Origin: Bacteroidota bacterium | GTDB taxonomy: Bacteria; Bacteroidota; Bacteroidia; Chitinophagales; Saprospiraceae | Assembly (NCBI GenBank): GCA_017857395.1 | Contig: JAFMDF010000028.1 | Coordinates: forward strand, 1-50,922 | Direction of reading: 5' to 3' | Length of the DNA stretch: 50,922 nt | Shown here: positions 17,901-26,800 of the stretch, in pieces | How the letters are laid out: each line of letters starts with the position of its first letter | Position numbering within the stretch: position 1 is the first letter of the stretch | The notes under the pieces: generated by a model | Seen by the model: the letters and a program-made list of their open reading frames with translations, nothing else | Told to the model about the DNA's origin: nothing | Databases searched by the model: none | Position numbers and translations under genes: made by a program

Positions 17901-19954
17901 GAACAAGCATCAGTAGCAGTAGGTGCAGCAGGAGTTTCTGTCGTTTCACAAACAAAAGGCCCTAAGTCAATTTCCTTAGCTTCTTCAAGAGAATCATGAT
18001 TATTATCTGCAAAGTCAGGAGCTTGTGTATCAGTGTAATTAATGAACTGTGTATTAACAGTAGATGGTCCTCCACTTGGATTACACCAATCTAAAACAGA
18101 CCAAGTTCTGAAAACTTTTTTACCACAACCTGGAGCAGGTACAGTAGCATCGCTATGTGTTAAAATATATCCACAAACATATTCGTCCTCTGATAATTCA
18201 ATAGTATCAGCAGGTACAAAAACACCATTTGTTAATCGTCCAATCGCTAATCCTGGTTTTGTCTCACTATCATCATCTGAATTACATTCTAAAGTAGCAT
18301 CAGCCACAGCTGTAACTTGAGCAGTTTCTGGACGAACAATAACTACCAATTTAGTTTGAGTAGCTGTATTTCCACATTCATCAGTAGCAGTATAAATAAC
18401 AGTAACACGTTGAGTATCACAAGGATTATTTGCAAAATCAGGTGCTGTATAATCAGAAGTAACTACCACAGAGTCACAATTATCGATAGCATCAGGCAAA
18501 GTAATTAAAGCATCTAAACCTTCAGCACTACAAGCAACTAAAGTATCACTAGCTTGCGCAGCAGAAGTAAAAATTGGAGCTGATGCATCGTTGAAAGAAA
18601 GTTCAGTAGTACATGAGTGGCTTTGTTCTCCATTATTACAAATAGTAGAACTCCATACATTTAAGAAAGTTCTAGTAATCGTAATACTTGCAGTTCCATT
18701 ACAAACAGTCATTCCTGCAGCTCTAATCATCTCTTTCGTAAGTATCGGAGCAGCTCCTGTAATAGTCTGATCTCCAACAGTAACAGTAATAGAGTATCTC
18801 ATTGTGTCTTGAATCGTATCACAAGGTTGCTCCAAAACCATATCTGGAGTAATCGCTACTTGACAAGCAGAACCAAAAGGAATAACGATATTATCATTAC
18901 ATACTAAATTTGCCGCTTGAACTGTAATAGTAGACGTTACTACTTTCGTTGGATCAGATAAAAGCACATATCTAACAGTATAGATACCAACTGCAAATGT
19001 ATCTGTTAAAGTTTCCGGAAAACCTCCAGGTGTAGCAGATAAGGTATCTGTTAAGCAAGTATCCTGAGCTTGATTGGTTACCATAACAAACATTGAATCA
19101 ACAATAGATTCACCACATCCTGTTACAGCAGGTGCAGTAATAGTTAATTCGCTGTATGGCTTATCATCACAAGTTAAGCTGACTGTTTGATTAGCAGGTT
19201 GAGCGATGTCAATATTCTTAGCTTCACAGTCAACCCAAGCATCCCAACCTGTTCCCTTTGCACGGTCACCATTGGTAGTAAATACAAAAGTTAAACATCC
19301 AGTAGCATTAACGGTAGGATCACAATCCGCGTCAATCCATCCACCGAATGCATCAGAAACACTTCCTCTAGCTTGTGCTAAAGAAGAAACTCCAATACCC
19401 GCACCAGAACCAGTTCCGAGACTAGCACCAGTAGCTCCCGGTAAGCCATTCAAAAGTCCAGCAGCAGCTCCTGGATTCTCAGCAAAATACTGTTGTAATT
19501 GAGCCAAAGTTGTAACTGCAGTTCCATCGTTTAGCGTCAAACCTGCATTAGTAGCAGCAGCTAAAGTAGAAGCATTCAAGGCAGAAACATCACCTTGAAA
19601 GCCAAAAAGGGTATCCCCATCAGCCAAATCAAATTCAGTAAATACAATTTTTACTCGATGCCATTGATCAGAAGGACAAAAAGTAGCTGTATCTGCTCTT
19701 GCGTAGCTATCGGCATAATTGCCATCGTTGCTACCATCATCTGTAAATTGAACAGGACTACTTGAGGTCACCGTTCCATTACACTCACTTAATGTTTCGG
19801 CAACACTTGCAGAGTCACTTGGCATAGGAATTGCCTTCTGTGCACTCGTCGTTTGTATCCCCAAACACAGCATAAAAAGAACCGCTAAAGTAGATTGTCC
19901 TAGCTTGGACATCCATCTTTGCGGCTGAAATAGCGTAAAAGTCGCTCTTTTCAT
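14972..19954 (-). CDS. giant T9SS surface protein, paralogue of the next gene
   Basis: 1660 residues. Signal peptide about 1-38, with a long n-region (MKRATFTLFQPQRW). Then comes a CUB-like domain with the same cysteine pattern as its paralogue but a shorter Ala/Leu/Gly-rich insert (about 120-190). Many cysteine-containing HYR-like repeats follow, with recurring motifs such as TATDECGN, VLDWCNPSG and DKIAPVCNE. The C-terminal block is a regulatory-like beta domain, dockerin-like loops NINPLNGVSTFD and DVNKSGSITAFD (about 1313-1377), a KIGDVNG motif, a cohesin-like domain (about 1442-1572) and a T9SS type-A sorting domain (1573-1660). The C-terminal 350 residues are nearly the same as in the downstream protein while the middle has diverged, so this is a tandem duplication with uneven drift. 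It is first in a two-gene operon. A surface adhesin or matrix role is inferred. Confidence 0.85.
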   Translation of the reverse strand: MKRATFTLFQPQRWMSKLGQSTLAVLFMLCLGIQTTSAQKAIPMPSDSASVAETLSECNGTVTSSSPVQFTDDGSNDGNYADSYARADTATFCPSDQWHRVKIVFTEFDLADGDTLFGFQGDVSALNASTLAAATNAGLTLNDGTAVTTLAQLQQYFAENPGAAAGLLNGLPGATGASLGTGSGAGIGVSSLAQARGSVSDAFGGWIDADCDPTVNATGCLTFVFTTNGDRAKGTGWDAWVDCEAKNIDIAQPANQTVSLTCDDKPYSELTITAPAVTGCGESIVDSMFVMVTNQAQDTCLTDTLSATPGGFPETLTDTFAVGIYTVRYVLLSDPTKVVTSTITVQAANLVCNDNIVIPFGSACQVAITPDMVLEQPCDTIQDTMRYSITVTVGDQTITGAAPILTKEMIRAAGMTVCNGTASITITRTFLNVWSSTICNNGEQSHSCTTELSFNDASAPIFTSAAQASDTLVACSAEGLDALITLPDAIDNCDSVVVTSDYTAPDFANNPCDTQRVTVIYTATDECGNTATQTKLVVIVRPETAQVTAVADATLECNSDDDSETKPGLAIGRLTNGVFVPADTIELSEDEYVCGYILTHSDATVPAPGCGKKVFRTWSVLDWCNPSGGPSTVNTQFINYTDTQAPDFADNNHDSLEEAKEIDLGPFVCETTETPAAPTATDACSKATVTAFATEQYVNGAWAAYSGTSFPCDTFRIRYAAADDCPTQPLGDTASVYFIVRDVTSPSAICTDELIVSVGSGAVRITASDLDAGSYDACETLTYKVRRKGASTWEDQVDLTCADKPSIEVELQVTGSKSEPVTCWSKITVEDKIAPVCNELEDATRPCTMFHPDQYGESGELVAGSVLANFYNTNFGNPFDGCSDNCGVTVYYQSIDVTRGDCGAITVVRSYKVVDWGNLSSPTYTQTITVTPVNDFKLTFPADQNIKCSDANQAAVAAWDLDDILTENNGCDIFALEVTEREFTVAGDFCKKIERTYEVINWCTYTAGGAAQEVAHNTAGGSMVTDETATSGRFVYTQIIKYSVDEAPEVTITAPDMCISSGCSETKTFSASAENCLGAALTNFTYKLKVTDAAGGVTNSEGETSSFDVVVVPGATYEVEFWGFDDCGNSDGASGSYTFMDCVRPTPYVLNGLAVEIMQTGEIQVWASDLDRGSFDNCTPSDKLDIRMALGTPDEGPQRGDDVSALDGIGTSVTFNCDLLGTTQFVSIYVIDEKGNWDVVGTYVFVQDNLGVCPGVDPMSGTVAGKVTNAFGENVELVNVTVNGGDNAMATNATGEFAFNLPLAGDYTITPEKNINPLNGVSTFDLVLISKHILGLSKFDSPYKYIAADVNKSGSITAFDMVQLRQLILNVTSEFTNNTSWRFIDAKHEFTSANPAAENFDEFMSINNLDGEMLDVNFIAAKIGDVNGTATANSLLGAESRNVNGTLNLNVTDRAVKAGQTVTVDFTSADIASAQGYQFTMDFAGLDLVELKEGVAKAANFNTNIADRGVLTTSWNGEATANEVLFSLTFTATTNGLLSELISVNSDLTVAEAYNNAGELMNVALDFNTTNVSAAFGLNQNTPNPFNGETVIGFNLPEAGAATLKVMDVQGKVLTVIEQDGVKGYNQVTINAKTLGATGVLYYQLESADNIATKKMIIIE

Positions 19955-20050
19955 AGGATTAGTTAATTTTGGTTAAAAGAAAAAAGGTTAAAAAATTTTG
20001 GTAAATGAGCTCGAATCTTTCGTGCTATAATTAAAGTCTAGATTTAGATT

Positions 20051-20397
20051 CCTTAGCCGATAAGACAGTGGTGTACATACGCACAAAAGGTCTTGAAAGT
20101 AATGGTTCAAGAAAGCCTCGATATTGTCTTTTGCTAAGGTCTATAAGACCTAGTTAATAGCTATTCAGCTCGGTGTAAGATGTACTTAAAAAACAAATTG
20201 GTTGATAATTTTTCCGATCGGCTTAAGGAATATTACTGGATATGACTGTATTGCTACAGCTATATATTGGAGTTCCAGTTTACTTGGGTAATTTTAGCAT
20301 GGCTAAGTACCTAAGTGACTGGGTATAGATAAGTTACGTTGGTAACGGACAAACTTACATTCGGAAAAAGATAAACAGGTAGGGTGGAAACGCCTTG
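20051..20397 (+). ncRNA. candidate large structured RNA, unknown class
   Basis: About 350 nt can be folded by hand into a multi-helix structure. CCTTAGCCGAT (20051-20061) pairs with 20217-20228 (one bulge), closing a domain. Inside are 20062-20070/20122-20130, hairpins 20071-20084, 20091-20112 and 20134-20153, and AAATT/AATTT near 20203. The 3' part has ACTGGA/TCCAGT (20235-20279) enclosing CTGTA/TACAG, a long hairpin 20282-20316, GTTAC-gttg-GTAAC (20333-20346) and a stem capped by a GAAA tetraloop (20381-20396). At least six G-U pairs on the + strand would be A-C mismatches on the other strand, which supports + strand transcription. The same 5' segment could instead pair with GCTAAGG (20133-20139). 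I do not recognise RNase P, tmRNA, SRP or a riboswitch in it. The ends are uncertain; T-rich sequence near 20480-20510 may be the 3' end. Confidence 0.5.
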
Positions 20398-20619
20398 AAA
20401 ATAGGGCATTAGTGTTTGTGTTTGTAAATGTTCTATTCATGAGATGTTTGATTAGTGTCGCTCTTTCGGTCGAAAATAATGTTTGTTTTTTGTCTTGTTT
20501 CTTTTCTCGTAAGGTACAAACAATTGAAAATCAATGTGTAAACTTAAATCGTATGCTAAACGGCTAATCTCTTGTACTAACGTAGTTTGGATAAAATTAC
20601 TATTTGAGAATAAAAGAAG

Positions 20620-20643
20620 GAAGTGGAAAACAAGTTCCACTTC
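20620..20643 (-). terminator. hairpin with T-rich tail
   Basis: GAAGTGGAA (20620-20628) pairs perfectly with TTCCACTTC (20635-20643). In minus-strand sense the tail is CTTCTTTTATT. This is a weak second terminator downstream of the one at 20736-20759. Confidence 0.45.
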
Positions 20644-20735
20644 ATTCAATAATACGGAATTAATCTCAAATCTTAAGGCTAAACTATATTAGCCTTGTAT
20701 ATTATTAGAAGCAATGCTATCAACGTAAAAGTTTG

Positions 20736-20759
20736 AAAAAGTGAGGCCCAAGGCCTCAC
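20736..20759 (-). terminator. intrinsic terminator downstream of photolyase
   Basis: In minus-strand sense GTGAGGCC pairs with GGCCTCAC over a 3-base loop (20741-20759) and is followed by five T residues. It lies 560 bp after the photolyase stop, so it either ends a long 3'-UTR or ends an unrecognised small minus-strand transcript. Confidence 0.75.
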
Positions 20760-21319
20760 GAAATGGTCTTAACCAAACTTTGTTAATCTCATGCTTTTAT
20801 TACATATTTCAAAATCGGGAATAGTGTCTAATTCTACAAAATAACATTGTTATATTGAAGTAAAACAACTATCCTAAGACAATATCTTAGGGGTTTTTAT
20901 ACTTGAATCGGAAAAGTGTGGATTGAACATATAGTTCTATCACAATCTTTTGTGTATTTTTTTTTCAATCCGTATTAAATAGGTAGTGTGTTAAACTATA
21001 TTAAAATAGCCTAAGTAGGTTGTAAAACGATGGTGAGATAAAATTCCGTAGGTGTTGAGATTACAAAAATATAAAGAATTAAACTTAAAAACCTACCCTT
21101 TTTTGGGTAATTTTGTAATTTATTCTAATATGTTTTTTATTATATAGTAAAAATCAAATTATAATAAATAAAGTCTATTCTTAATACGAATACAAAAATA
21201 GGGAAAAAAGAAGGATTAAGTCAAATATTTAACCTTATTTTTTCAAATAATTATTACATCAATCTATTAATATACTGATAATCAAATACATTACACAAAA
21301 TAATAATTAAGATAAATAA

Positions 21320-22678
21320 TTAATTATTATTTAAAGCAGCTTTAAATATTCTTAAACAACGTTCTCTCGCTAATTTATGATCGACGATTGGGGAAGGATA
21401 AGTAATTGTTTCATATTCAGGAATCCATTTTTTAATGTATTTTAATTCCTTATCAAATTTTTGCATTTGAGTAGTTGGGTTAAAAATTCTAAAATAAGGA
21501 GCAGCGTCTGTACCACATCCTGCTGCCCATTGCCAACCACCATTATTACTTGCTAAATCAAAATCTAATAATTTTTGTGCAAAATAAGCTTCTCCCCAGC
21601 GCCAATCAATTAATAAATGCTTGGTCAAAAAGCTAGAAGTCACCATTCTTACCCGATTATGCATAAACCCTGTAGCATTCAATTCTCTCATACCTGCATC
21701 TACCATTGGGTATCCCGTTTTTCCTTCACACCACTTTTTAAATTCTTTTTCATTATTGCGCCAAGGTATATTTTCATACTTTTTACGAAAAGCACCATTA
21801 GCGACATGCGGAAAATGTGCTAAAATCATGGCGTAAAAATCTCGCCAAATCAATTCATTCAAAAAAGTCTCATTCAATTGTGCCGCATTTCTAGCTTTCT
21901 CTCGAATGCTAATCGTTCCAAATCTAAAATGAATCCCTAATTTAGAAGTTCCTGCAATAGCCGGAAAGTTTCTAGTTTTATCGTAATTTCTGATTAATCC
22001 TCTTGATACGGTTGGATTTGGTAAATCAATAGTTGTTTCTTCAAACCCCATTTCTCTTAAAGTTGGACATGGAAAAGAAATCGTTTTGTAAAAATTAGCA
22101 AAATATTTTTCATTTGGGTAAGGTTTAAAGTAATAAGAAAGGTTTAGTTTTTTTCCATTTTTGTCCGTTATTACCTCCATTCTTTCCAATAATTTTGCTT
22201 TCCAAATCCTACTATAAGGCGTAAAAACTATATAGGGTAATCCATCTTTTTTTAGCACCTCTCCTTTTTCAAAAATTACATGGTCTTTAAAAGTATGGAA
22301 AGTACCACCTTTTTGCGTTACTAATTTTTTTACGGTAGCATCTCTTTCCAAAGCATATTTTTCATAATCATGATTCGTAAAAACAGCATTAATAGCATAA
22401 GTTTCTAGTAGTTCTTTCCATATCATTTCTGGATTTCCATATTTAATTAAAAGGCTACTACCTAATTCGCCCAATTCTTTTTGTAATGCCACCACTGTTC
22501 TATGAATAAAGGTGACTCGAGCATCTTGCTTATCTTCCAATTTATCTAATATATTACTATCAAAGATAAAAATGGGTAAAACAGGAAAATCCGATTTCAA
22601 GGCATGATATAGACCTGCGTTATCTTTTAATCTTAAATCCCTTCTAAACCAAAAAATATTAGTGGTAGGTTTCCTCAT
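21320..22678 (-). CDS. phrB: deoxyribodipyrimidine photolyase
   Basis: 452 residues from the ATG at 22678, chosen because the conserved family start MRKPTTNIFWFRRDLRL begins there; an in-frame ATG at 22732 would add 18 unconserved residues. The N-terminal antenna-binding domain carries FWFRRDLRLKDN. The C-terminal FAD-binding domain shows the family hallmarks: GTSKLGIHFRFG, ELIWRDFY, GYPMVDAGMRELNATG with MHNRVRMV, the stretch LLIDWRWGE, and FDLASNNGGWQWAAGCGTD followed by YFRIFNP. These are class I cyclobutane pyrimidine dimer photolyase features. The enzyme uses blue light and FADH- to split UV-induced dimers in DNA. It stands alone, with a 218-bp divergent gap to the PAP2-like gene, and has no nearby cryptochrome or pigment gene. 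A cryptochrome-like relative is less likely, given the intact tryptophan-rich flavin pocket. Confidence 0.93.
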   Translation of the reverse strand: MRKPTTNIFWFRRDLRLKDNAGLYHALKSDFPVLPIFIFDSNILDKLEDKQDARVTFIHRTVVALQKELGELGSSLLIKYGNPEMIWKELLETYAINAVFTNHDYEKYALERDATVKKLVTQKGGTFHTFKDHVIFEKGEVLKKDGLPYIVFTPYSRIWKAKLLERMEVITDKNGKKLNLSYYFKPYPNEKYFANFYKTISFPCPTLREMGFEETTIDLPNPTVSRGLIRNYDKTRNFPAIAGTSKLGIHFRFGTISIREKARNAAQLNETFLNELIWRDFYAMILAHFPHVANGAFRKKYENIPWRNNEKEFKKWCEGKTGYPMVDAGMRELNATGFMHNRVRMVTSSFLTKHLLIDWRWGEAYFAQKLLDFDLASNNGGWQWAAGCGTDAAPYFRIFNPTTQMQKFDKELKYIKKWIPEYETITYPSPIVDHKLARERCLRIFKAALNNN

Positions 22679-22896
22679 TTTATTAGTAATTTTATTTATC
22701 AAGTAGTCCTTGACCATACAGTAAAACAGCAATTCGCATAAGCTTAACTTATTATAATGCTTTTTGTTTATAAAAAGTGATTGACCGCAGCATGAATTAT
22801 ATAAACACTATTTTGTAGTTTTACAACTTTATCATAAGTAATTGGGCGAAAATAAGTTGAGTCATTTTGATTTTATCGCCTTACTAACAGTCAATT

Positions 22897-23547
22897 ATGA
22901 AGCCAATCGCTCAATTCATTTCTTGGGTCTTTCATCCGTTATTAATCCTGACCTATATGATTTGCCTATTAATGGTGGTGAATCCTTACTCTTTTGGCTT
23001 CAGTCAAGTAGGAGAAGGGAGGAGTGGTCTATTAATTATTTATCTATTTCTACAAGCAACATTAATACCTGCCATAGCCATTTCAATGATGAAGACACTA
23101 GGCTTAGTTCCTAATATAGATTTAGGCGACCGTACTTCTAGAATTGGCCCTTTTATAACTGTCGGGATTCTTTATTTGTGGTTATATGTCAGTTTTAATC
23201 GCTTACCAGATGTACCACCAGTTTTCAAATCCGCTATTTTGGGTTGTGTCATTGCTTTATTTACGGCTTTTGTTTTGAATATTTTTTCCAAAATTAGTTT
23301 ACATGCCGTTGGAATGGGTAGCTTAATTGGAATGATTATGGTGACTATGCTACTTTTTAATTATAACAGTTTTCAGTTTGGTGATAACAGTTATAGCATG
23401 TATTCCTTATTATTTTTAGCCATTGCTTTAGCAGGTTTAGTTGGTTCAGCTAGAATGATTTTAGAAAATCCAAGTCCTAAAGATTTATATGGTGGATATT
23501 TAGTCGGTTTTGCTACGCAATTGATTGCTTTGCAGTTTATGGGTTAA
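22897..23547 (+). CDS. PAP2-like multi-spanning membrane protein
   Basis: 216 residues, almost entirely hydrophobic, with about six helices. SKISLHAVGMGSLIG (132-146) has the HxxGMG arrangement seen at the core of Bacteroidota proteins annotated as PAP2 superfamily. SARMILENPSPKDLYGGYLVGF (near 184-205) gives the typical C-terminus. The full PAP2 phosphatase signature (KX6RP, PSGH, SRX5HX3D) is not present, so it may be a non-catalytic or divergent relative of lipid phosphate phosphatases. It is divergent from the photolyase gene and convergent with the giant-protein gene at 23853. Its substrate and role are unknown. Confidence 0.6.
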   Translation: MKPIAQFISWVFHPLLILTYMICLLMVVNPYSFGFSQVGEGRSGLLIIYLFLQATLIPAIAISMMKTLGLVPNIDLGDRTSRIGPFITVGILYLWLYVSFNRLPDVPPVFKSAILGCVIALFTAFVLNIFSKISLHAVGMGSLIGMIMVTMLLFNYNSFQFGDNSYSMYSLLFLAIALAGLVGSARMILENPSPKDLYGGYLVGFATQLIALQFMG

Positions 23548-23556
23548 GAGGAGTTA

Positions 23557-23720
23557 TTATCAAGTAACTTCCCGTTACTTGATAATTTTAAGGGCACTAC
23601 CGTAAAAGTGTGGGCAAGTAACACGACTCTCCTGAGTCGTAAACTTTAATTCATTCATAGTTTTCACCGTAAAACCATTTTAATTCCCAATTTATCAAGT
23701 AACGGGAAGTTACTTGATAA
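23557..23720. repeat. 164-bp segment bounded by 29-bp inverted copies
   Basis: The 29-bp element at 23557-23585 (arms TTATCAAGTAA and TTACTTGATAA around CTTCCCG) is present as its exact reverse complement at 23692-23720 (central CGGGAAG). Each copy is itself a hairpin. The first can terminate the PAP2-like gene, since TTTT follows. Inside is another palindrome, ACGACTC-TCCT-GAGTCGT (near 23622-23639). The arrangement is that of a very small non-autonomous element or a bidirectional terminator block between convergent genes. No target-site duplication is obvious. Confidence 0.65.
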
Positions 23721-23723
23721 AAT

Positions 23724-23775
23724 AAAAAAGGCCCCTTTCTTTTAATGAAGAAAGAGGCGTTAACCCAAAAACCGA
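23724..23775 (-). terminator. terminator with conserved GGTTTTTGGG lead-in
   Basis: In minus sense: TTCGGTTTTTGGGTTAAC, hairpin GCCTCTTTCTT/AAAGAAAGGGGC, then TTTTTT. It ends the giant gene at 23853 about 80-130 bases after its stop. It shares the lead-in motif with terminators of the other surface-protein genes in this window. Confidence 0.8.
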
Positions 23776-23852
23776 ATATTAGCCAAAGTAGGTATTCTGA
23801 GTAGTCTAAAATAGGTAAAACAGACCCGACAAATCCCAACAACCCTTCTATT

Positions 23853-26800
23853 TTATTCTACAATAATCATTTTTTTAGTAGCTACACCAATTGAAGTAGC
23901 CAATTGATAATAATAAACTCCTTTTCCATCTATATCTTTTGTATCAATACTTATTTCATTATAGCCATTTAAAGCTTCTTGCCGAATTTGTTTAACCAAT
24001 TTCCCTGTAATATCAATAATGTTTAAAGTCACCATTTCCGATTGATTCAAATCAAAACCAATAATCGTCTGCTGATTAAAAGGATTAGGTTTATTTTGGT
24101 AGAGTTTAAAATTTTGATTCGCTAAATTATTGTCAAATAGAAGCGCTACGTCTAATAATTCTACAAAAGTATTTTCGGTCGCTGCATAAGCCTCTGCTTT
24201 CATAAATTCAGGGTTTAGCGAAAGTACCTTTGACAAAGTCGTATTTTCTTTTACTTTAAATCTTAGGGTAAAAATGGCTTCATTGCTTACTGGATTAGTT
24301 GCTAAAACAGGTTGGTCCCAACTAAGCGTAATCAATCCACGTTCTAGGAAATTTCTACCAAAATTATTATCCGTTAAAGCGGAATTTTGATTAGGTAAAA
24401 TTTCTAGTAATTCTAAATGATTGGGGTCAAAATCAATTGCAAATTGGAAGCCTAATAATTGATTAAAATTGGCCGCACGAAAAGGAATATCTACAATTGT
24501 CCCTGCTTCCAATAATCTATCCTTTGTATGTAACTCTAAAGTATTCGTGGCATTTCTTGATTCTCCTTCTGCAAAATCAGCCTGTGTCCTAGCACTTCCA
24601 TTGACATCTCCAACTTTCACGGCTACAAACCCCTCAATCTTCATATCATTTGTGGGTAAATCATTGATATTATACACTTCAGGAAAATAACCTTGATTAG
24701 GATCTTTAGCCGTATCAAAAGCAAAATCAGTTCTCACAAAACGCCAAGAAGTATTATTAGGAAAATCTGTACTCAATCGAAGAATTAATCGACGTAACTG
24801 AACAATATCATAAGCAGTAATCGTTTTAGAACGATTGACATCCGCTGCAATTAGTCGATAAGGAGAAGCAATAGCTTCTATATTTAGAATATGTCTACTA
24901 ATTAATACTAAATCAAAAGTGGAGATACCATTTAGAATATCAAAATCTCTAGTTGGTAAAATGGTATAATCATTTCCTACAGGTACATCTTTTAGTTTAA
25001 ATTCTCCATACTCGTCTGTCATAGAAGTTACGACATCTGGATGATTAATAGAAACGGCTACTTGATTCACTCGCTCGCCCATTTCATTGACGATAATCCC
25101 GCTAATACTTACTTCTGTTCGATTAATTGGGCAAAGATTATCTGTATCCGTAATTGTAACAATTACTACACAGTCCATCGAATTTCCTGCTTCATCAGCA
25201 ATAGTTATTGTCACTTGATTATCTCCTAATTGATTACAGTCAAAATTCGCAGGAGAGGCCGTTATAATCAAGTCATCAAAATTGGTACAATTATCTGTTG
25301 AGTTAATTGCTAGTTGTCTGAAATCAACAAAAGCTCTCAACTCATCCCCAATATCTTCTATATTAAAAGTACCATCGGTACAAGAAGCAATTGGAGGCCT
25401 AGTATCTCGAACAGTAAAAAGAAAATTACAAACAGTCGTATTTCCACAATCATCCGAAACGGTAAACCTTGCCCTATGCGTCCCTACAGGATAAGCAGCG
25501 GTGGCATCATTTGTATCTCCAGTCAAATCAACCATTCCATCATCATTTAAATCAATGGTATAAGTATACATTAACTCGCCTACAGGCGTACAATCATCTG
25601 ATGCCGTCATTGCAAGTGGAACCGTTGCTTGGCAAGAATTATTTATAATATCCTCCGTTACATCTGTAGGACAATTCGTGAAAGTAGGTGGTACGACATT
25701 CACTAAGTCTATCGTTTGCACATGACTCCAATACCCACCTGCTGTTGTATCATTAGGATTAAAGACACACCAGTCAATAATAGTCCACGTTCTTAATATC
25801 GTATAACAGCCCACAGGGTTTATTATATCATCAAAAGTTGCGTCTTCGTGATTCAACAAAATTCGACTACAAAGATTGCCTAAAGAATCATAAGTTGGTA
25901 CATTAAATCCAGTAGGTAAAGAATCAGGTGCTAAAGGCTGATTTTCGCAAGCAAATGTCAAATAATCAGCAGGCCATCGAATCGTATTTCCATCGAAAAC
26001 ACTATTATTACTAATAGTAATTATTTGACTACACGAAACTACACTACCGCCGTGGTTGACATTAAAGGTTCGAATAATTCTTCCAGAACCACAACTATTA
26101 ATTTCAAAAGAATCTTGCTCTGTATAATTAGTATTTCCTCCACAATCATCTAAAATAGTCGGCACTCCAAAAGCAATTAAATCCGAATAATCATCTGTAC
26201 AACTAATTGTCTGATTAGCAGGACAAATTATCGTCGGAGGCGTATCATTTGTAATTACAATGGCCGCCACACATACATCTGAATTGCCATTAAGATCCGT
26301 CACTTCCAGATTGACATTAAGGGTATCTCCTGCATCGGTACAATAGAAAGTAACAAAATCAGCAAACCCTAAAGTATCATTCACTCGTTGTACTCGAAAA
26401 GTTACTTGATTGCCACTACAACCATCTCGGCTACCATCATCAAAGACACTAGCATCCACTATTACCGTACCCGTAGCTCGTAAGGACACATCATTAATAA
26501 AATCACAAGCGGCAACAGGGACCGTTCTATCTGCGACGTATAACACTGCCGTACAACTTGTTCGATTATTACATTCATCAATCGCAATATAAGTCACTTC
26601 GTGGTAGCCAACTGGAATCCAATTTAATTCACCGCCGTTGCTTTCTATATTTCCAAAGGGCGTTTCTATTCTAACACTTGCGGTCGAACATTCATCTTTT
26701 GCCACTGCAAACGGAAAAGTTACGGTCGCACTACAAGCACCATTATCCACACTCGCTAAAATAGTATCTGGACAAAGTAAAGCAGGAGCAGTCGTATCAA

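Larger units (their letters stand above)
20398..21319. other. gene-free stretch, minus-strand hairpins only
   Basis: No gene is convincing. A 65-codon reading frame at 20452-20649 runs through a hairpin and has no motif. The stretch holds two minus-strand terminator-like hairpins, described separately, and otherwise AT-rich DNA downstream of the photolyase gene. Confidence 0.5.

Noticed and set aside
20100-20117. tRNA T-arm-like GGTTCAAG
   Set aside because: No acceptor, D or anticodon arms can be placed around it; it is better explained as one arm of a hairpin in the larger RNA candidate.
20452-20649. 65-codon minus-strand reading frame
   Set aside because: It overlaps a hairpin and shows no recognisable protein feature.
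23651-23842. 63-codon minus-strand reading frame
   Set aside because: It passes through the terminator and the 29-bp inverted element downstream of a giant gene.
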